64,000 nucleotides of DNA, taken from Blautia luti. GTDB taxonomy: Bacteria > Bacillota > Clostridia > Lachnospirales > Lachnospiraceae. Of this stretch, positions 20,541 to 29,475 are shown piece by piece (the first letter of the stretch is position 1; each line of letters opens with the position of its first letter). The stretch is from positions 62,001 to 126,000 of the forward strand of contig NZ_JAAITI010000001.1 of NCBI RefSeq assembly GCF_013304735.1, in the 5' to 3' direction. A model generated the notes under the pieces. The model was not told where the DNA came from. It saw only the letters and a program-made list of their open reading frames with translations, and did not search any database. The translations under genes and the position numbers were made by a program.

Positions 20541-21825
20541 AAACATCCCTTTGAAAATTATGTCCGTCATTGTGGGCATTCTTGTATGGCTGATCGTGGT
20601 AAATGTTGATGATCCTATTGTTACAAAAGGTTTTGTGATTTCCGACGTACAGATTATCAATGAGGCTTATGTAGATCAGCTTGGTGAAATGGTTATGCAG
20701 GATGACAGCGAAAATACCGTACGTGTATATATTACGGGATCCCGTAAGACTGTAAACCGTATTACCTCAAGTGATATTAAGGCAGTTGCAGATCTGCAGC
20801 AGGCACAGTCTACAGATACCGATCCGGTGATGATTCCCATTACAGCCACCTGTTCCGGAATTCTTGCGGAAAATATCCGGGTGTCACCACAGAATCTCAG
20901 CGTACATCTCGAAAAAAAGGTGACCAAGGAGTTTGCGATCAATGTAAGCAGTGGAGACAGTAAGCCGGCACAGGGACTGGAAATTGCTTCACTTACAGCC
21001 AACCCGGAAAAAGTCAGGGTTACAGGACCGGAGTCACTTGTTGGTAAAATAGATAGTGTGAGCGTAGACGTGAGCTCCAAAGTTGATGGAATTGATCAGG
21101 ATACAACGATCACCAACGCGGAGCTGACGATTACGGATAAGAATCAGGATACCCTTTCATCCAATTCCATGAGTTATCTGAAATTTGACAACAACGGAAA
21201 AGTGAATGTCACCGCAAAACTTTGGAAGGTGCGTTCCGATATTCGCATCAGTGCAGGATATACCGGAGAACCGGCAGAAGGTTATGTGGTGGACAGTGTT
21301 ACGACTGTGCCGGAGACGTTCAGCGTAGCCGGAAGCGAGGATGCTCTGAATAATCTGAAACTTCAGGGAAATACCATCTATCTCGACAGCGAGAATGTGG
21401 ATATTTCAGGAAAAAGTAATGATGTAGAGAAAAAAGTTAATCTGTCAGAGCTCCTTCCGGATGGACTGAAGCTGACATCTGGCTCCAGCGCAGATCTCTG
21501 GATTACCGTGAATATCCTGCCGGAAGGCAGTAAGATATACAGTTTCCCGACGGAGGATATTAAAGTAAAAGGTCTGCCGGATAATCTTCAGCTGGCGTTT
21601 GAAGTCGCGGATATAGAGCTGAAGGTTCAGGCAGAAGACGGAGATCTGTCGAAGTTTGATCTGAAATCGGTGGGTGCGGTTCTTTCCATGGACGACTGGG
21701 AAGAAGGAAGCTATGAAGTGCCGATTAAGATCAGTCTTCCGGATGGATATAAGCTTCTGGAAGATGTAACCGCAGAGATCAAGATCTCCAAAGTTTCCAA
21801 TGTGGACAGTGGAAACAGTCAGTAA
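20521..21825 (+). CDS. cdaR: YbbR-domain regulator of CdaA
   Basis: This 434-residue protein has one N-terminal membrane helix (about 12-29) followed by several YbbR repeats outside the cell, seen as recurring blocks such as NPEKVRVTGPESLV and VPETFSVAGSEDAL. CdaR binds CdaA in the membrane and modulates cyclase activity. The overlap with cdaA supports complex formation. Confidence 0.93.
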   Translation: MKKNLTKNIPLKIMSVIVGILVWLIVVNVDDPIVTKGFVISDVQIINEAYVDQLGEMVMQDDSENTVRVYITGSRKTVNRITSSDIKAVADLQQAQSTDTDPVMIPITATCSGILAENIRVSPQNLSVHLEKKVTKEFAINVSSGDSKPAQGLEIASLTANPEKVRVTGPESLVGKIDSVSVDVSSKVDGIDQDTTITNAELTITDKNQDTLSSNSMSYLKFDNNGKVNVTAKLWKVRSDIRISAGYTGEPAEGYVVDSVTTVPETFSVAGSEDALNNLKLQGNTIYLDSENVDISGKSNDVEKKVNLSELLPDGLKLTSGSSADLWITVNILPEGSKIYSFPTEDIKVKGLPDNLQLAFEVADIELKVQAEDGDLSKFDLKSVGAVLSMDDWEEGSYEVPIKISLPDGYKLLEDVTAEIKISKVSNVDSGNSQ

Positions 21826-21860
21826 CAGATAAGAAACACTATACAAGGGAGACATTCGTA

Positions 21861-22124
21861 ATGTTAAGTTATCAGGTAACGGTCAGAAACCCATCAGGGC
21901 TTCATCTCCGCCCCGCAGGGCTCTTATGCGGCGAGGCAATAAAATATAAATCTTCCATAACATTTCAGCATGACGGTGGCACGGCGAATGCCAAGAGTGT
22001 GCTGAGTGTACTGGGAGCCTGTGTAAAAAGGGGAGATGAGATTACCTTGATCTGCGATGGTGAGGATGAGCAGGCGGCGCTTGATGCGCTTGTGGCTCTT
22101 ATTGAGAGCGGATTGGGCGAATGA
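21861..22124 (+). CDS. ptsH: HPr family phosphocarrier protein
   Basis: An 87-residue HPr. The phosphoryl-accepting histidine is H15 in GLHLRPA and the regulatory serine is S46 in ANAKSVLSVL. It can therefore serve both sugar PTS transport and HPrK/CcpA-type control, unlike Crh proteins that lack H15. Enzyme I is not next to it. It lies 35 bases behind cdaR with a GGGAG site and may be co-transcribed with the c-di-AMP genes. Confidence 0.9.
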   Translation: MLSYQVTVRNPSGLHLRPAGLLCGEAIKYKSSITFQHDGGTANAKSVLSVLGACVKRGDEITLICDGEDEQAALDALVALIESGLGE

Positions 22125-22174
22125 TACGGTAACAATATCAATCATTAACAGCAGCATGAGCAGGAGGGATTATT

Positions 22175-24952
22175 GTGAAGAGAAGAGTTGTGGCAATCGT
22201 ACTCAGCCTTACGTTGTGCATGGGTGGTACACTGGAAGCCGGAGCTGCAGCTTTGGGCAGCGCACAGGTGCAGGCAGCAGAGACCGGCACAGACGTGACA
22301 GCGGACAGTTTTGGTGATGAAGCAGAAACTGTACAACAGCCTCAGACAGAAGAGGAACAGACAGATACGGCAGAGGAAGATGGAACTGTAGATATATCAG
22401 GGGACACAGTAGAGACCCCGGATATTACAGAGACTCCGGATGTGACAGAAACACCGGATATCACAGAGACACCGGATATCACAGAAACACCGGAAGCAGA
22501 TACAACAACTCCGGCGGATGAATTCAGTGCAGGAGAAGTGCAGGAACTGGAAGATCCGTCTGTAAAAGATACAAAAACACAGAATACCGATGACGGAGCT
22601 ACAGCGGCAGTCGTTTCGGAGGGTGCAGAGCTTGTAGATGGTGTGGTTATTGCCAAGAGCAGTGACTGGGAATCTGACAGCATGGGATTCAGACTTCTCA
22701 AAAAGACAGCTTCTGATGAGGTGGTGCCGGCAACAGAATCCGGAAATCAGACAGAAGAACAGACGGACAGCAGCACGGAAGAAACTCCGGCAGCCGTTTC
22801 CGAGGATGCAGCTGACAGCAGTGATACAACAGATTCAGCAGAAACAACAGAAACAGAAAATACACAGGAGGCTGTACAGCCGGAAGTTTCAACAGAAACA
22901 GCTGAAGAGACCGAAAATGCTTCAGTTGAAAATCTGGCTCTGGATAATGGTGAAACAACAGAGGCAGCAGAATCTGATTCAACCGTTGCAACTACGGAAA
23001 AGAGTTATTTTACATCCGCAGATGGTCTTCTGAAAATCAATACCGATGGCCATGTCGGATATTATCTTTTCAATGAAAAAGGATATCTGATGACAGGACG
23101 TGTAACACGTGAGCCAGGCGTAGATGGTTATACCGGAACCAAGAAAGTGGAATGGTACCTTCTTGAGAAGGATAAAGCAACTCTGTATACAGGATGTGAA
23201 GGCCAGGAAATCACACCGTGGACTTCCAATCTTGGACAGCAGCAGAGAAAATACTGGCTGTGGACAGGAACAACTTTCCGCTATTACAGCTCAGCCGGCA
23301 ATTATATGACGGTAGAAGAATGTAATATTTACGGAAAAGTCTATAAAATTGGAAGTGCCTATTATACACTTGCAAAAAATGGTGCACCACGTGTTGGTAT
23401 CATTAAACTGACAACCGGTTCCACGACTTATGAATATTACTTTAAACCGGCATCCAAGAGTGGAGAGATCCCAGGAAAACTTTTCTACGGCGGATGGACC
23501 TATGTGCTGAACAGTAAGAAGGAAAAACGTTTCATTTACTGCAGTCCGAAGTCATCCACACGTGGACAGATCATGAAACATGGTGTTTATGTATCCAAGG
23601 TAATGTCCAAGAAATATCTGTATATGCTGAATTCCAGCGGCTATGTTATGAAGAGCACAATGGCAAAGGCCGCAAACAAGAATAATGCATATTATATTAC
23701 AGACAGCAAAGGCCGTGTAATCAAACAGAAACTCGTCAAATATAAAAATGGATACAGATATTACTTCGGAAGTGATGGAAAGAGAGTTACCTGGAAAAAC
23801 TGCTGGCACAGCTGTCCGGGAGCTTCCAACAAGATTTATTATTTTGGAAGTACTCCGGGAAGAGTTGTTGAAAAGCACGGATGGCAGAAAGTGACTGATA
23901 CAAAGGGTAAATTCTTCGGCTGGTTCTACTTTGACAGCAAGGGAAATCATTATAAGAGCCAGATGCTGACAGCAAAGAGCTCCGGAAAGAGCTATTACTT
24001 TAACAGCACAGGACAGCTGGTAGGTGGTAAAACCAAAATTGGCAGCAAATATTACTTCTTTGCTACTTCAGATTCCAAGAACCATCGTGGATGGATGTAC
24101 AAGAATACACTGATCCGTTATCAGAATAAGTGGTACTATGCAGACAAGAACGGTGTCCTGAAAAAGAGCGGATGGCAGAAATCCGGAAAATACTGGTATT
24201 ATTTCAGTAATTATACAGCAGTAACCAATAAATCCATGAAGCGTGGTTCTGTAAACGGTTATCTGGACAGTCAGGGACGTTTTTCAACAGGATGGGTAAT
24301 TTTCAGCGATTACTATGATCAGGTAAAATATATCGATCCGGATACAGGTTCCAAATATCTGACCAATACAAAACGCTGGATTGACGGTAAACTCTATTAC
24401 TTCGATAAGAATGGATACCGTCGTAACGACCTTACTTCTATTTATAAAGGACCGTATTATCTGGAAGTAGATAAGACCAATGGTGTTATGACTGTTTATA
24501 CAGATTCCAGTAAGAAGATTCCGGTTAAGACAATCCGTGTTTCCGTAGGTCTTGCCGCAACACCGACTTGGGATGGTACATACAGACTGAGCCGCAGTCT
24601 GAGATGGCAGCCGCTAATGGGACCGTCCTGGGGACAGTACGGAACACATGTTGACGGATGCGGACAGGGTGGTATTTTCATTCATTCTGTAGCTGGTGCA
24701 ACAAAGAGTGTTTACAATCTTCCGGCAGGAGAATATCTGAAACTTGGTCAGCCGGCATCTCATGGATGCATCCGTACCTGTGTTGCAGATGCAAAATGGG
24801 TATATGAGAACTGCAATGGTTCTACAATCCATATTTACAGCAGTGGTAAATACAGCAGCAACGAATCCTTCAAGGGACCGTTAGGCCGCAGACCACTTGC
24901 CACATTCCGCGGAGATGGAAGTTTTGACCCGACCGACCCGGAAGTGCCGTGA
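22175..24952 (+). CDS. Secreted L,D-transpeptidase with cell-wall-binding repeats
   Basis: A 925-residue secreted protein. Order: signal peptide (about 1-30), a very acidic Thr/Glu/Pro-rich region to about residue 270 including hexapeptide ETPDIT repeats, many aromatic/glycine cell-wall-binding repeats (about 275-750), and a C-terminal YkuD domain. The YkuD active site HGCIR puts the catalytic cysteine at C865, with upstream IFIHSVAG. Such enzymes make 3-3 peptidoglycan cross-links or attach proteins. GTG start with AGGAGGG. The acidic stalk may span the wall. A terminator follows, and the next gene encodes a lysozyme with the same type of repeats. Confidence 0.9.
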   Translation: MKRRVVAIVLSLTLCMGGTLEAGAAALGSAQVQAAETGTDVTADSFGDEAETVQQPQTEEEQTDTAEEDGTVDISGDTVETPDITETPDVTETPDITETPDITETPEADTTTPADEFSAGEVQELEDPSVKDTKTQNTDDGATAAVVSEGAELVDGVVIAKSSDWESDSMGFRLLKKTASDEVVPATESGNQTEEQTDSSTEETPAAVSEDAADSSDTTDSAETTETENTQEAVQPEVSTETAEETENASVENLALDNGETTEAAESDSTVATTEKSYFTSADGLLKINTDGHVGYYLFNEKGYLMTGRVTREPGVDGYTGTKKVEWYLLEKDKATLYTGCEGQEITPWTSNLGQQQRKYWLWTGTTFRYYSSAGNYMTVEECNIYGKVYKIGSAYYTLAKNGAPRVGIIKLTTGSTTYEYYFKPASKSGEIPGKLFYGGWTYVLNSKKEKRFIYCSPKSSTRGQIMKHGVYVSKVMSKKYLYMLNSSGYVMKSTMAKAANKNNAYYITDSKGRVIKQKLVKYKNGYRYYFGSDGKRVTWKNCWHSCPGASNKIYYFGSTPGRVVEKHGWQKVTDTKGKFFGWFYFDSKGNHYKSQMLTAKSSGKSYYFNSTGQLVGGKTKIGSKYYFFATSDSKNHRGWMYKNTLIRYQNKWYYADKNGVLKKSGWQKSGKYWYYFSNYTAVTNKSMKRGSVNGYLDSQGRFSTGWVIFSDYYDQVKYIDPDTGSKYLTNTKRWIDGKLYYFDKNGYRRNDLTSIYKGPYYLEVDKTNGVMTVYTDSSKKIPVKTIRVSVGLAATPTWDGTYRLSRSLRWQPLMGPSWGQYGTHVDGCGQGGIFIHSVAGATKSVYNLPAGEYLKLGQPASHGCIRTCVADAKWVYENCNGSTIHIYSSGKYSSNESFKGPLGRRPLATFRGDGSFDPTDPEVP
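22412..22489 (+). repeat. 18-base in-frame tandem repeat (ETPDIT)
   Basis: Four and a third copies of an 18-base unit encode ETPDIT or ETPDVT within the acidic stalk of the L,D-transpeptidase. Copy number could vary between strains by slippage. Confidence 0.85.
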
Positions 24953-24979
24953 TTTTGAATATCTATTAAGTAAATAACA

Positions 24980-25021
24980 GAAGGCCGGTGATCAGCCAGT
25001 GAGTTGACACCGGCCTTCTTT
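24980..25021 (+). terminator. Rho-independent terminator after the L,D-transpeptidase
   Basis: GAAGGCCGGTG pairs perfectly with CACCGGCCTTC around a 17-base loop and ends in a short T run. Confidence 0.88.
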
Positions 25022-25051
25022 ATGCCATCAGAAAATACTTGGCAATAAGTC

Positions 25052-25079
25052 TTTACTTTCCATTTTATGGCGGTATAAT
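25052..25079 (+). promoter_or_regulatory. Promoter of the GH25 lysozyme gene
   Basis: TTTACT (25052-25057) and a perfect TATAAT (25074-25079) are 16 bases apart, 45 bases before the start codon and after the preceding terminator. Confidence 0.55.
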
Positions 25080-25123
25080 AAATTCATCTGACAACTGATT
25101 ATGATGATGGGAAAGGAACGAAG

Positions 25124-26653
25124 ATGAAAAACTGGAAAAGATGGCTGGCAGCAGGGTGTATGGCAGCATTGTTAGGGATCGGAACAATGGGGACTACAGC
25201 GATGGCAATGGGTGGCGGTGGAGTGGACCGCAGTGATACCGTTGCTGAGGAAGAACGAATTGAGAAAGTTCCCAGTGGAAAAGCAACACAGAATTCCACA
25301 ACCAGTTCCAAAGCATGGAAGAAAATCAACGGTGTTTGCTATAATGGAAGCGGGCAGAAGCTGGAAGGAGCAATTACAAGAGGCATCGATGTTTCCGAAT
25401 GGCAGGACACCATTAACTGGAGTAAGGTAAAAAATGATAATGTGGACTTTGCGTTTGTAAGGATTTCCTACGGATTAAATCATCTGGATAAGACCTACGA
25501 TTATAATATGAAACAGACAGAAAAAGTAGGGCTTCCAGTGGGAACTTATGTATATAGCCTTGCAACTACCACACAGCAGGCGATGAAGGAAGCACAGCTT
25601 GCGATTAAAAAAATGGACGGATATAAAGTTTCTTATCCGGTAGTGTTTGATATTGAGTATGAAAAAATGCGAAGCCTTTCTGCATCCCAGATTGCAAGTA
25701 TTGCCAGAGCATTTTGCAATGAGATCAAAAAAGCAGGATATTATCCGATGATCTACTGCAACACAGACTGGTATGACAATAAGCTTGATTGGAGTAAAAT
25801 GACCGGTTATGATGTCTGGCTTGCGAGATATGGCGACAAGATTCTTGCACCAGACAAGAAAAAATACAAATATACAATCTGGCAGTCAACGGATGGTGAT
25901 GGTGGCGGATATCTGAAGACAACCAAGGGACTGATCAGTGGAATTCCAAGTTATTCTACGGTAGATGTTGATTTCGGATATGTGGATTACACAAAAAAAA
26001 TTACTCCAAGATGGCATGCACAGAGCAGCTATAAAGCCTCTACAAAACCGGATACTTCCTCCGGAAAAACCGGATGGTACACAGAAAACGGAAAAAAATT
26101 CTATTATCTGAACGGTGTTAAGAAAACCGGCTGGGTTACCGTAAGTGAAAAAAACTATTATATCGATAAAACAAATGGAATGTACAAAAGTAAAAAAATT
26201 ACGGATTCCAAAAATGTGGTGAGATATGTAGACAAATACGGTGTGATGGTAAAGAGCAGGTGGATAACCGTAAGTGGTAAGAAATACTACTTTGACAAAA
26301 CCGGAAAAGCGTTAAAAGGCATGAAAAAAGTAGGCAAGAATTACTATTATTTCCAGACAAAATATGGTTATATGATGAAATATGTAAGGTATATGAACAG
26401 CAATGATGATGTCTATTATTTTGGTGGGGATGGCATCATGGTTAAGAGTGTATTTTATACATGGAGCGGAAATAATGAAAAACATACTTATTATTTCATG
26501 TCGGATGGAAAAATGTGCAGATCCTGGTTGACACTTAATGGAAAGAAATATTATTTTGATCCGGATACAGGAATTATGTATAGAGACTGTACTCTGAAGA
26601 TAAAAGGCAAGAACTATACCTTCAATTCCAAAGGTGTATGCACAACGAAATAA
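25124..26653 (+). CDS. Secreted GH25 lysozyme with cell-wall-binding repeats
   Basis: A 509-residue exported muramidase. A signal peptide (about 1-29, ending AMA) leads to a glycosyl hydrolase 25 domain (about 85-290) with the family start GIDVSEWQ and the catalytic FDIEYEK segment near residue 177. The C-terminal 200 residues are cell-wall-binding repeats of the GWVTVSGKKYYFD type. It cleaves peptidoglycan glycan strands, probably in wall remodelling. No holin, tail or other phage gene is near, so this is a cellular autolysin rather than an endolysin. Confidence 0.92.
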   Translation: MKNWKRWLAAGCMAALLGIGTMGTTAMAMGGGGVDRSDTVAEEERIEKVPSGKATQNSTTSSKAWKKINGVCYNGSGQKLEGAITRGIDVSEWQDTINWSKVKNDNVDFAFVRISYGLNHLDKTYDYNMKQTEKVGLPVGTYVYSLATTTQQAMKEAQLAIKKMDGYKVSYPVVFDIEYEKMRSLSASQIASIARAFCNEIKKAGYYPMIYCNTDWYDNKLDWSKMTGYDVWLARYGDKILAPDKKKYKYTIWQSTDGDGGGYLKTTKGLISGIPSYSTVDVDFGYVDYTKKITPRWHAQSSYKASTKPDTSSGKTGWYTENGKKFYYLNGVKKTGWVTVSEKNYYIDKTNGMYKSKKITDSKNVVRYVDKYGVMVKSRWITVSGKKYYFDKTGKALKGMKKVGKNYYYFQTKYGYMMKYVRYMNSNDDVYYFGGDGIMVKSVFYTWSGNNEKHTYYFMSDGKMCRSWLTLNGKKYYFDPDTGIMYRDCTLKIKGKNYTFNSKGVCTTK

Positions 26654-26668
26654 AAAACAGCAGTAAAA

Positions 26669-26703
26669 AAAATGGCAGTGTAATCCGCAACTGCCATTTT
26701 TTT
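26669..26703 (+). terminator. Terminator between convergent genes
   Basis: AAATGGCAGT pairs with ACTGCCATTT around a 10-base loop, with a T tract on the plus strand and an A tract upstream. It can work in both directions for the lysozyme gene and the convergent transporter pair. Confidence 0.85.
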
Positions 26704-26718
26704 GTCTGTCATGGAAAA

Positions 26719-27057
26719 TTATAAGGTATAAATCAGAATTCCTACAATAATAATCAGATTTCCGATGATTTTTCCGCGGGTGATTTTTTCCTTCAGGATG
26801 CTCCAGGAAAAAATCAGTACAAAGACATAAGTGGCCGTATCAATCACAGGCCCGAACTTCATATCGACTCTGGTATAACACCAGGTATTTAAGAGAAGGA
26901 CTCCGAAAAAGATACCATAGGCCAGGATGACTCTCCAGTTCAGGTATTCCCTGAGAGGATTTTTGTAAGTGATATTGGCGCTCTGTTTCAGAAGAACCTG
27001 TGAAATTGCGGAAAAAAAGGTTCCTGCCAACATAATCAGCATAAAAGTTCTATTCAT
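26719..27057 (-). CDS. SMR/EamA-type small membrane transporter subunit (second of a pair)
   Basis: A 112-residue protein with four predicted membrane helices, the size of one small-multidrug-resistance or half-EamA unit. Landmarks include SQVLLKQSA in helix 1 and SWSILKEKITRGKIIG before the last helix. The start overlaps the end of its partner by eight bases on the minus strand, indicating paired subunits. Such pairs (ArnE/ArnF type) flip undecaprenyl-phosphate-linked sugars. Divergent transcription from the polyprenyl-phosphate sugar transferase supports a flippase role, though a drug or metabolite exporter cannot be excluded. Confidence 0.78.
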   Translation of the reverse strand: MNRTFMLIMLAGTFFSAISQVLLKQSANITYKNPLREYLNWRVILAYGIFFGVLLLNTWCYTRVDMKFGPVIDTATYVFVLIFSWSILKEKITRGKIIGNLIIIVGILIYTL

Positions 27058-27400
27058 ATTTCTGCACCGTCCAGACTCCGATTAGAACAATCAGGATACC
27101 GATAATGTTCTGAATCGACAGATTTTCGTGAAAAATGATCACAGCCCATACCTGGGACCACAGAAGATAGACGCTTTTGTTTGCGTAGGCTGTGGAAAGG
27201 GAAAATTTTTTGATTACCTGCTGCCATGCAATGGCGTAAATTCCACAGTTTGCGATCATAAGAAAAAGAAATACATAGAGAAGTGGGCTGGTAAGCCCTT
27301 CTTTATTATAATAAACCGATGCAAATTTGGAAAAAACGCTGGTAAGAGAAAACAGCAGGATATTCAGATGAAGCTGAATGTAATCTTTGAGTTTTGTCAT
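27050..27400 (-). CDS. SMR/EamA-type small membrane transporter subunit (first of a pair)
   Basis: This 116-residue protein has four predicted membrane helices and the EamA-like end VIIFHENLSIQNIIGILIV. The ATG at 27400 follows GGAGGAAAC; a longer frame to 27475 has no ribosome site. It probably forms a heterodimer with the overlapping downstream gene. The position opposite a polyprenyl-phosphate glycosyltransferase makes a lipid-linked sugar the likely cargo. Confidence 0.78.
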   Translation of the reverse strand: MTKLKDYIQLHLNILLFSLTSVFSKFASVYYNKEGLTSPLLYVFLFLMIANCGIYAIAWQQVIKKFSLSTAYANKSVYLLWSQVWAVIIFHENLSIQNIIGILIVLIGVWTVQKYE

Positions 27401-27499
27401 GTTTCCTCCATATAAAATAAGTTTTGGAATGCGATAGCTGATAATCAATATAGCGCATTCGTCTGCTTTATGCAAGAAAATGTTTGAGCAATGTAACGG

Positions 27500-27528
27500 T
27501 TTACAACAGGAATTGAAAATGATAAGAT
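27500..27528 (+). promoter_or_regulatory. Promoter of the glycan-modification cassette
   Basis: TTTACA (27500-27505), a 17-base spacer and TAAGAT (27523-27528) lie 43 bases before the glycosyltransferase start. Confidence 0.6.
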
Positions 27529-27571
27529 TAAACGATAAGTGTCAACTGATACAAAAGAGAGGGAAAAAACT

Positions 27572-28504
27572 ATGTGTCTATATTCAGTGGTTGTTCCTGT
27601 ATACAATTCAGAACATACGCTGCAGGAACTGTACACTCGCCTGGAAAAAGTTTTCCGGGAAACAATAAAAGAAGAATTTGAACTGATTCTGGTAGATGAC
27701 GGATCAAAGGACCGTTCTTTTGAGGTGATGAAAGAACTTCGTGATAAGGATTCCCGTGTGAAAATCATCCAGATGGCAAGAAATTTCGGCCAGCATCCGG
27801 CGCTTCTGTGCGGATTTGCTCATGCAAAAGGGGAATTCATTGTGACCATGGATGATGACCTTCAGCATCAGCCGGAAGAACTTCCGAAGATGATCAATGT
27901 CATGAACGAGCGGGATGATGTGGATGTGATTATTGCAAGTTATGAAGGCCGGAAACATAACCTGATTCGTAAGCTGGGAACCAAATTATCTGTCTGGGCT
28001 ACTTCCAAAATGCTTGGAAAAGACCCGGATCTTCAGATCACCAGTTACCGTCTGATCCGCCGCTTTCTGGTAGAAGCCATGCTGAAGACCAATACATATC
28101 TTCCGCAGATCGGCAATCTTCTGGTTTTAAGTTCCAATCGAATTATCAATGTGCCGGTACAGCATGCAGCCCGTGCCTATGGAAAAAGCGGATATTCTTT
28201 TCGCCGTCTTGTGAAAGACCTGATCTATGATATCACAGCACATACGGCATTTCCGCTTCTTATGGTGCGGAATATCGGAATCGCAAGTTTTCTGGTAAGC
28301 CTTTGCCTGGCGATTTACTATCTGGTCCGCTATTTTATGTTCGGAATCTCTGTGGAAGGATGGACATCCCTGATGCTGGTAATGCTGGCATTCTTTGGGC
28401 TGACGCTGCTTTCCATTGGAATTATCGGAATTTATCTTATGAATATCCTCAATGAGGCGAAGAAGATGCCACATTATGTGATCCGTCAGGAGGAAACAGA
28501 CTGA
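27572..28504 (+). CDS. Polyprenyl-phosphate glycosyltransferase (GtrB/ArnC/DPM1-like)
   Basis: A 310-residue GT2 enzyme. The N-terminal catalytic domain has VVVPVYNSE, VDDGSKD and the metal site MDDDLQH. Two C-terminal membrane helices (about 230-255 and 268-292) follow. This is the layout of enzymes that move a sugar from a nucleotide donor to polyprenyl phosphate on the inner membrane face (DPM1, GtrB, ArnC). The ATG at 27572 follows AGAGAGGG. The next gene starts within its stop codon (TGATG). With the SMR pair and the sugar aminotransferase it forms an Arn-like set. Confidence 0.86.
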   Translation: MCLYSVVVPVYNSEHTLQELYTRLEKVFRETIKEEFELILVDDGSKDRSFEVMKELRDKDSRVKIIQMARNFGQHPALLCGFAHAKGEFIVTMDDDLQHQPEELPKMINVMNERDDVDVIIASYEGRKHNLIRKLGTKLSVWATSKMLGKDPDLQITSYRLIRRFLVEAMLKTNTYLPQIGNLLVLSSNRIINVPVQHAARAYGKSGYSFRRLVKDLIYDITAHTAFPLLMVRNIGIASFLVSLCLAIYYLVRYFMFGISVEGWTSLMLVMLAFFGLTLLSIGIIGIYLMNILNEAKKMPHYVIRQEETD

Positions 28505-29475
28505 TGAAAAAAGAAATCGGCGGTTACCTGGAGCTGGAGGAATCCACAGGCCGGGGATATTATCCGGAACTTTTTGGGGTAAACCTTGGAAGAACCGCAC
28601 TTCTCTGGCTGATGGAAGCCCGAAACTGCAAAAAAATTTATCTTCCCACGTATCTTTGTGATTCTGTAACCGGAGCCTGTGAGAAAACAGAAGCGGAAAT
28701 TGAATTTTATCATATGGATGAAAAATTACGTCCGCTTTTTCCAGAAAAGAAGCTTCCGGAGGGCGAATATCTCTACCTTGTAAATTACTACGGACAGCTG
28801 ACTGATGACAGAATCCTGGAATATAAGGGGATTTACGGAAACATTATTGTGGATCATACCCATGCGTTTTTTCAGAGACCGCTGCCTGGCGTGGATACTT
28901 TGTATTCCTGCCGGAAATTTCTGGGTGTCAGTGACGGGGCGTATCTGTCAACAGATGCAAGACTGAATCCGGAAGCGAAACCGCTGGATCATTCCATGGG
29001 AAGGCTTGAGCACATTCTGGGCCGATATGAATATGATGCCGGTACTTTTTACCAGAAGATGCTGGACAATGCGGCAGACTATCATGAAATGGAAATCCGC
29101 CGCATGTCACGACTGACCGGAAATCTTCTCCATTCCATGGATTATCCTTATATAAAAGCAAAAAGAGAAGAAAATTATCATTTGCTGGCAGAACTTCTTC
29201 CGTCAGAAAGTATTTTTAATGAAGTGGTTCCGGAAGGGCCTTTTGCCTATCCCTATTATCATAAGGACGGACTGGCACTTCGAAAATGGCTGGCCGGCCG
29301 GAAGATTTTTGTGCCGACTTACTGGCGGAATATTATTGATCATTTTGGTGAAGATACCATGGAATATGACTGGGCCGCCAATGTCCTTCCGCTGCCCTGC
29401 GACCAGAGATACGGAGAGGAAGAAATGCGTTACATTGCAGATTCCATAAGAGAATGGGAGGAAACAAAAGCATGA
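28504..29475 (+). CDS. DegT/DnrJ-like PLP-dependent aminotransferase homologue (divergent)
   Basis: A 323-residue protein with the look of the DegT/DnrJ/EryC1 fold. IIVDHTHAFF (D117 at the pyridine-binding position) and YSCRKFLGVSDGAYL (K138 at the Schiff-base position) stand where sugar aminotransferases have EDAAQ and SFHxxKN. It is shorter than typical 370-residue members, and its N-terminal cofactor motifs are weak, so it could act on an unusual substrate or be non-catalytic. It overlaps the genes on both sides by 1-4 bases, which points to one pathway. Confidence 0.6.
   Translation: MKKEIGGYLELEESTGRGYYPELFGVNLGRTALLWLMEARNCKKIYLPTYLCDSVTGACEKTEAEIEFYHMDEKLRPLFPEKKLPEGEYLYLVNYYGQLTDDRILEYKGIYGNIIVDHTHAFFQRPLPGVDTLYSCRKFLGVSDGAYLSTDARLNPEAKPLDHSMGRLEHILGRYEYDAGTFYQKMLDNAADYHEMEIRRMSRLTGNLLHSMDYPYIKAKREENYHLLAELLPSESIFNEVVPEGPFAYPYYHKDGLALRKWLAGRKIFVPTYWRNIIDHFGEDTMEYDWAANVLPLPCDQRYGEEEMRYIADSIREWEETKA

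Noticed and set aside
22412-22489. Short regular repeats as a possible CRISPR array
   Set aside because: The 18-base units are directly adjacent without spacers and translate in frame as ETPDIT.
25124-26653. GH25 lysozyme as a prophage endolysin
   Set aside because: It has a signal peptide and wall-binding repeats, and no holin, structural or integrase gene is near.
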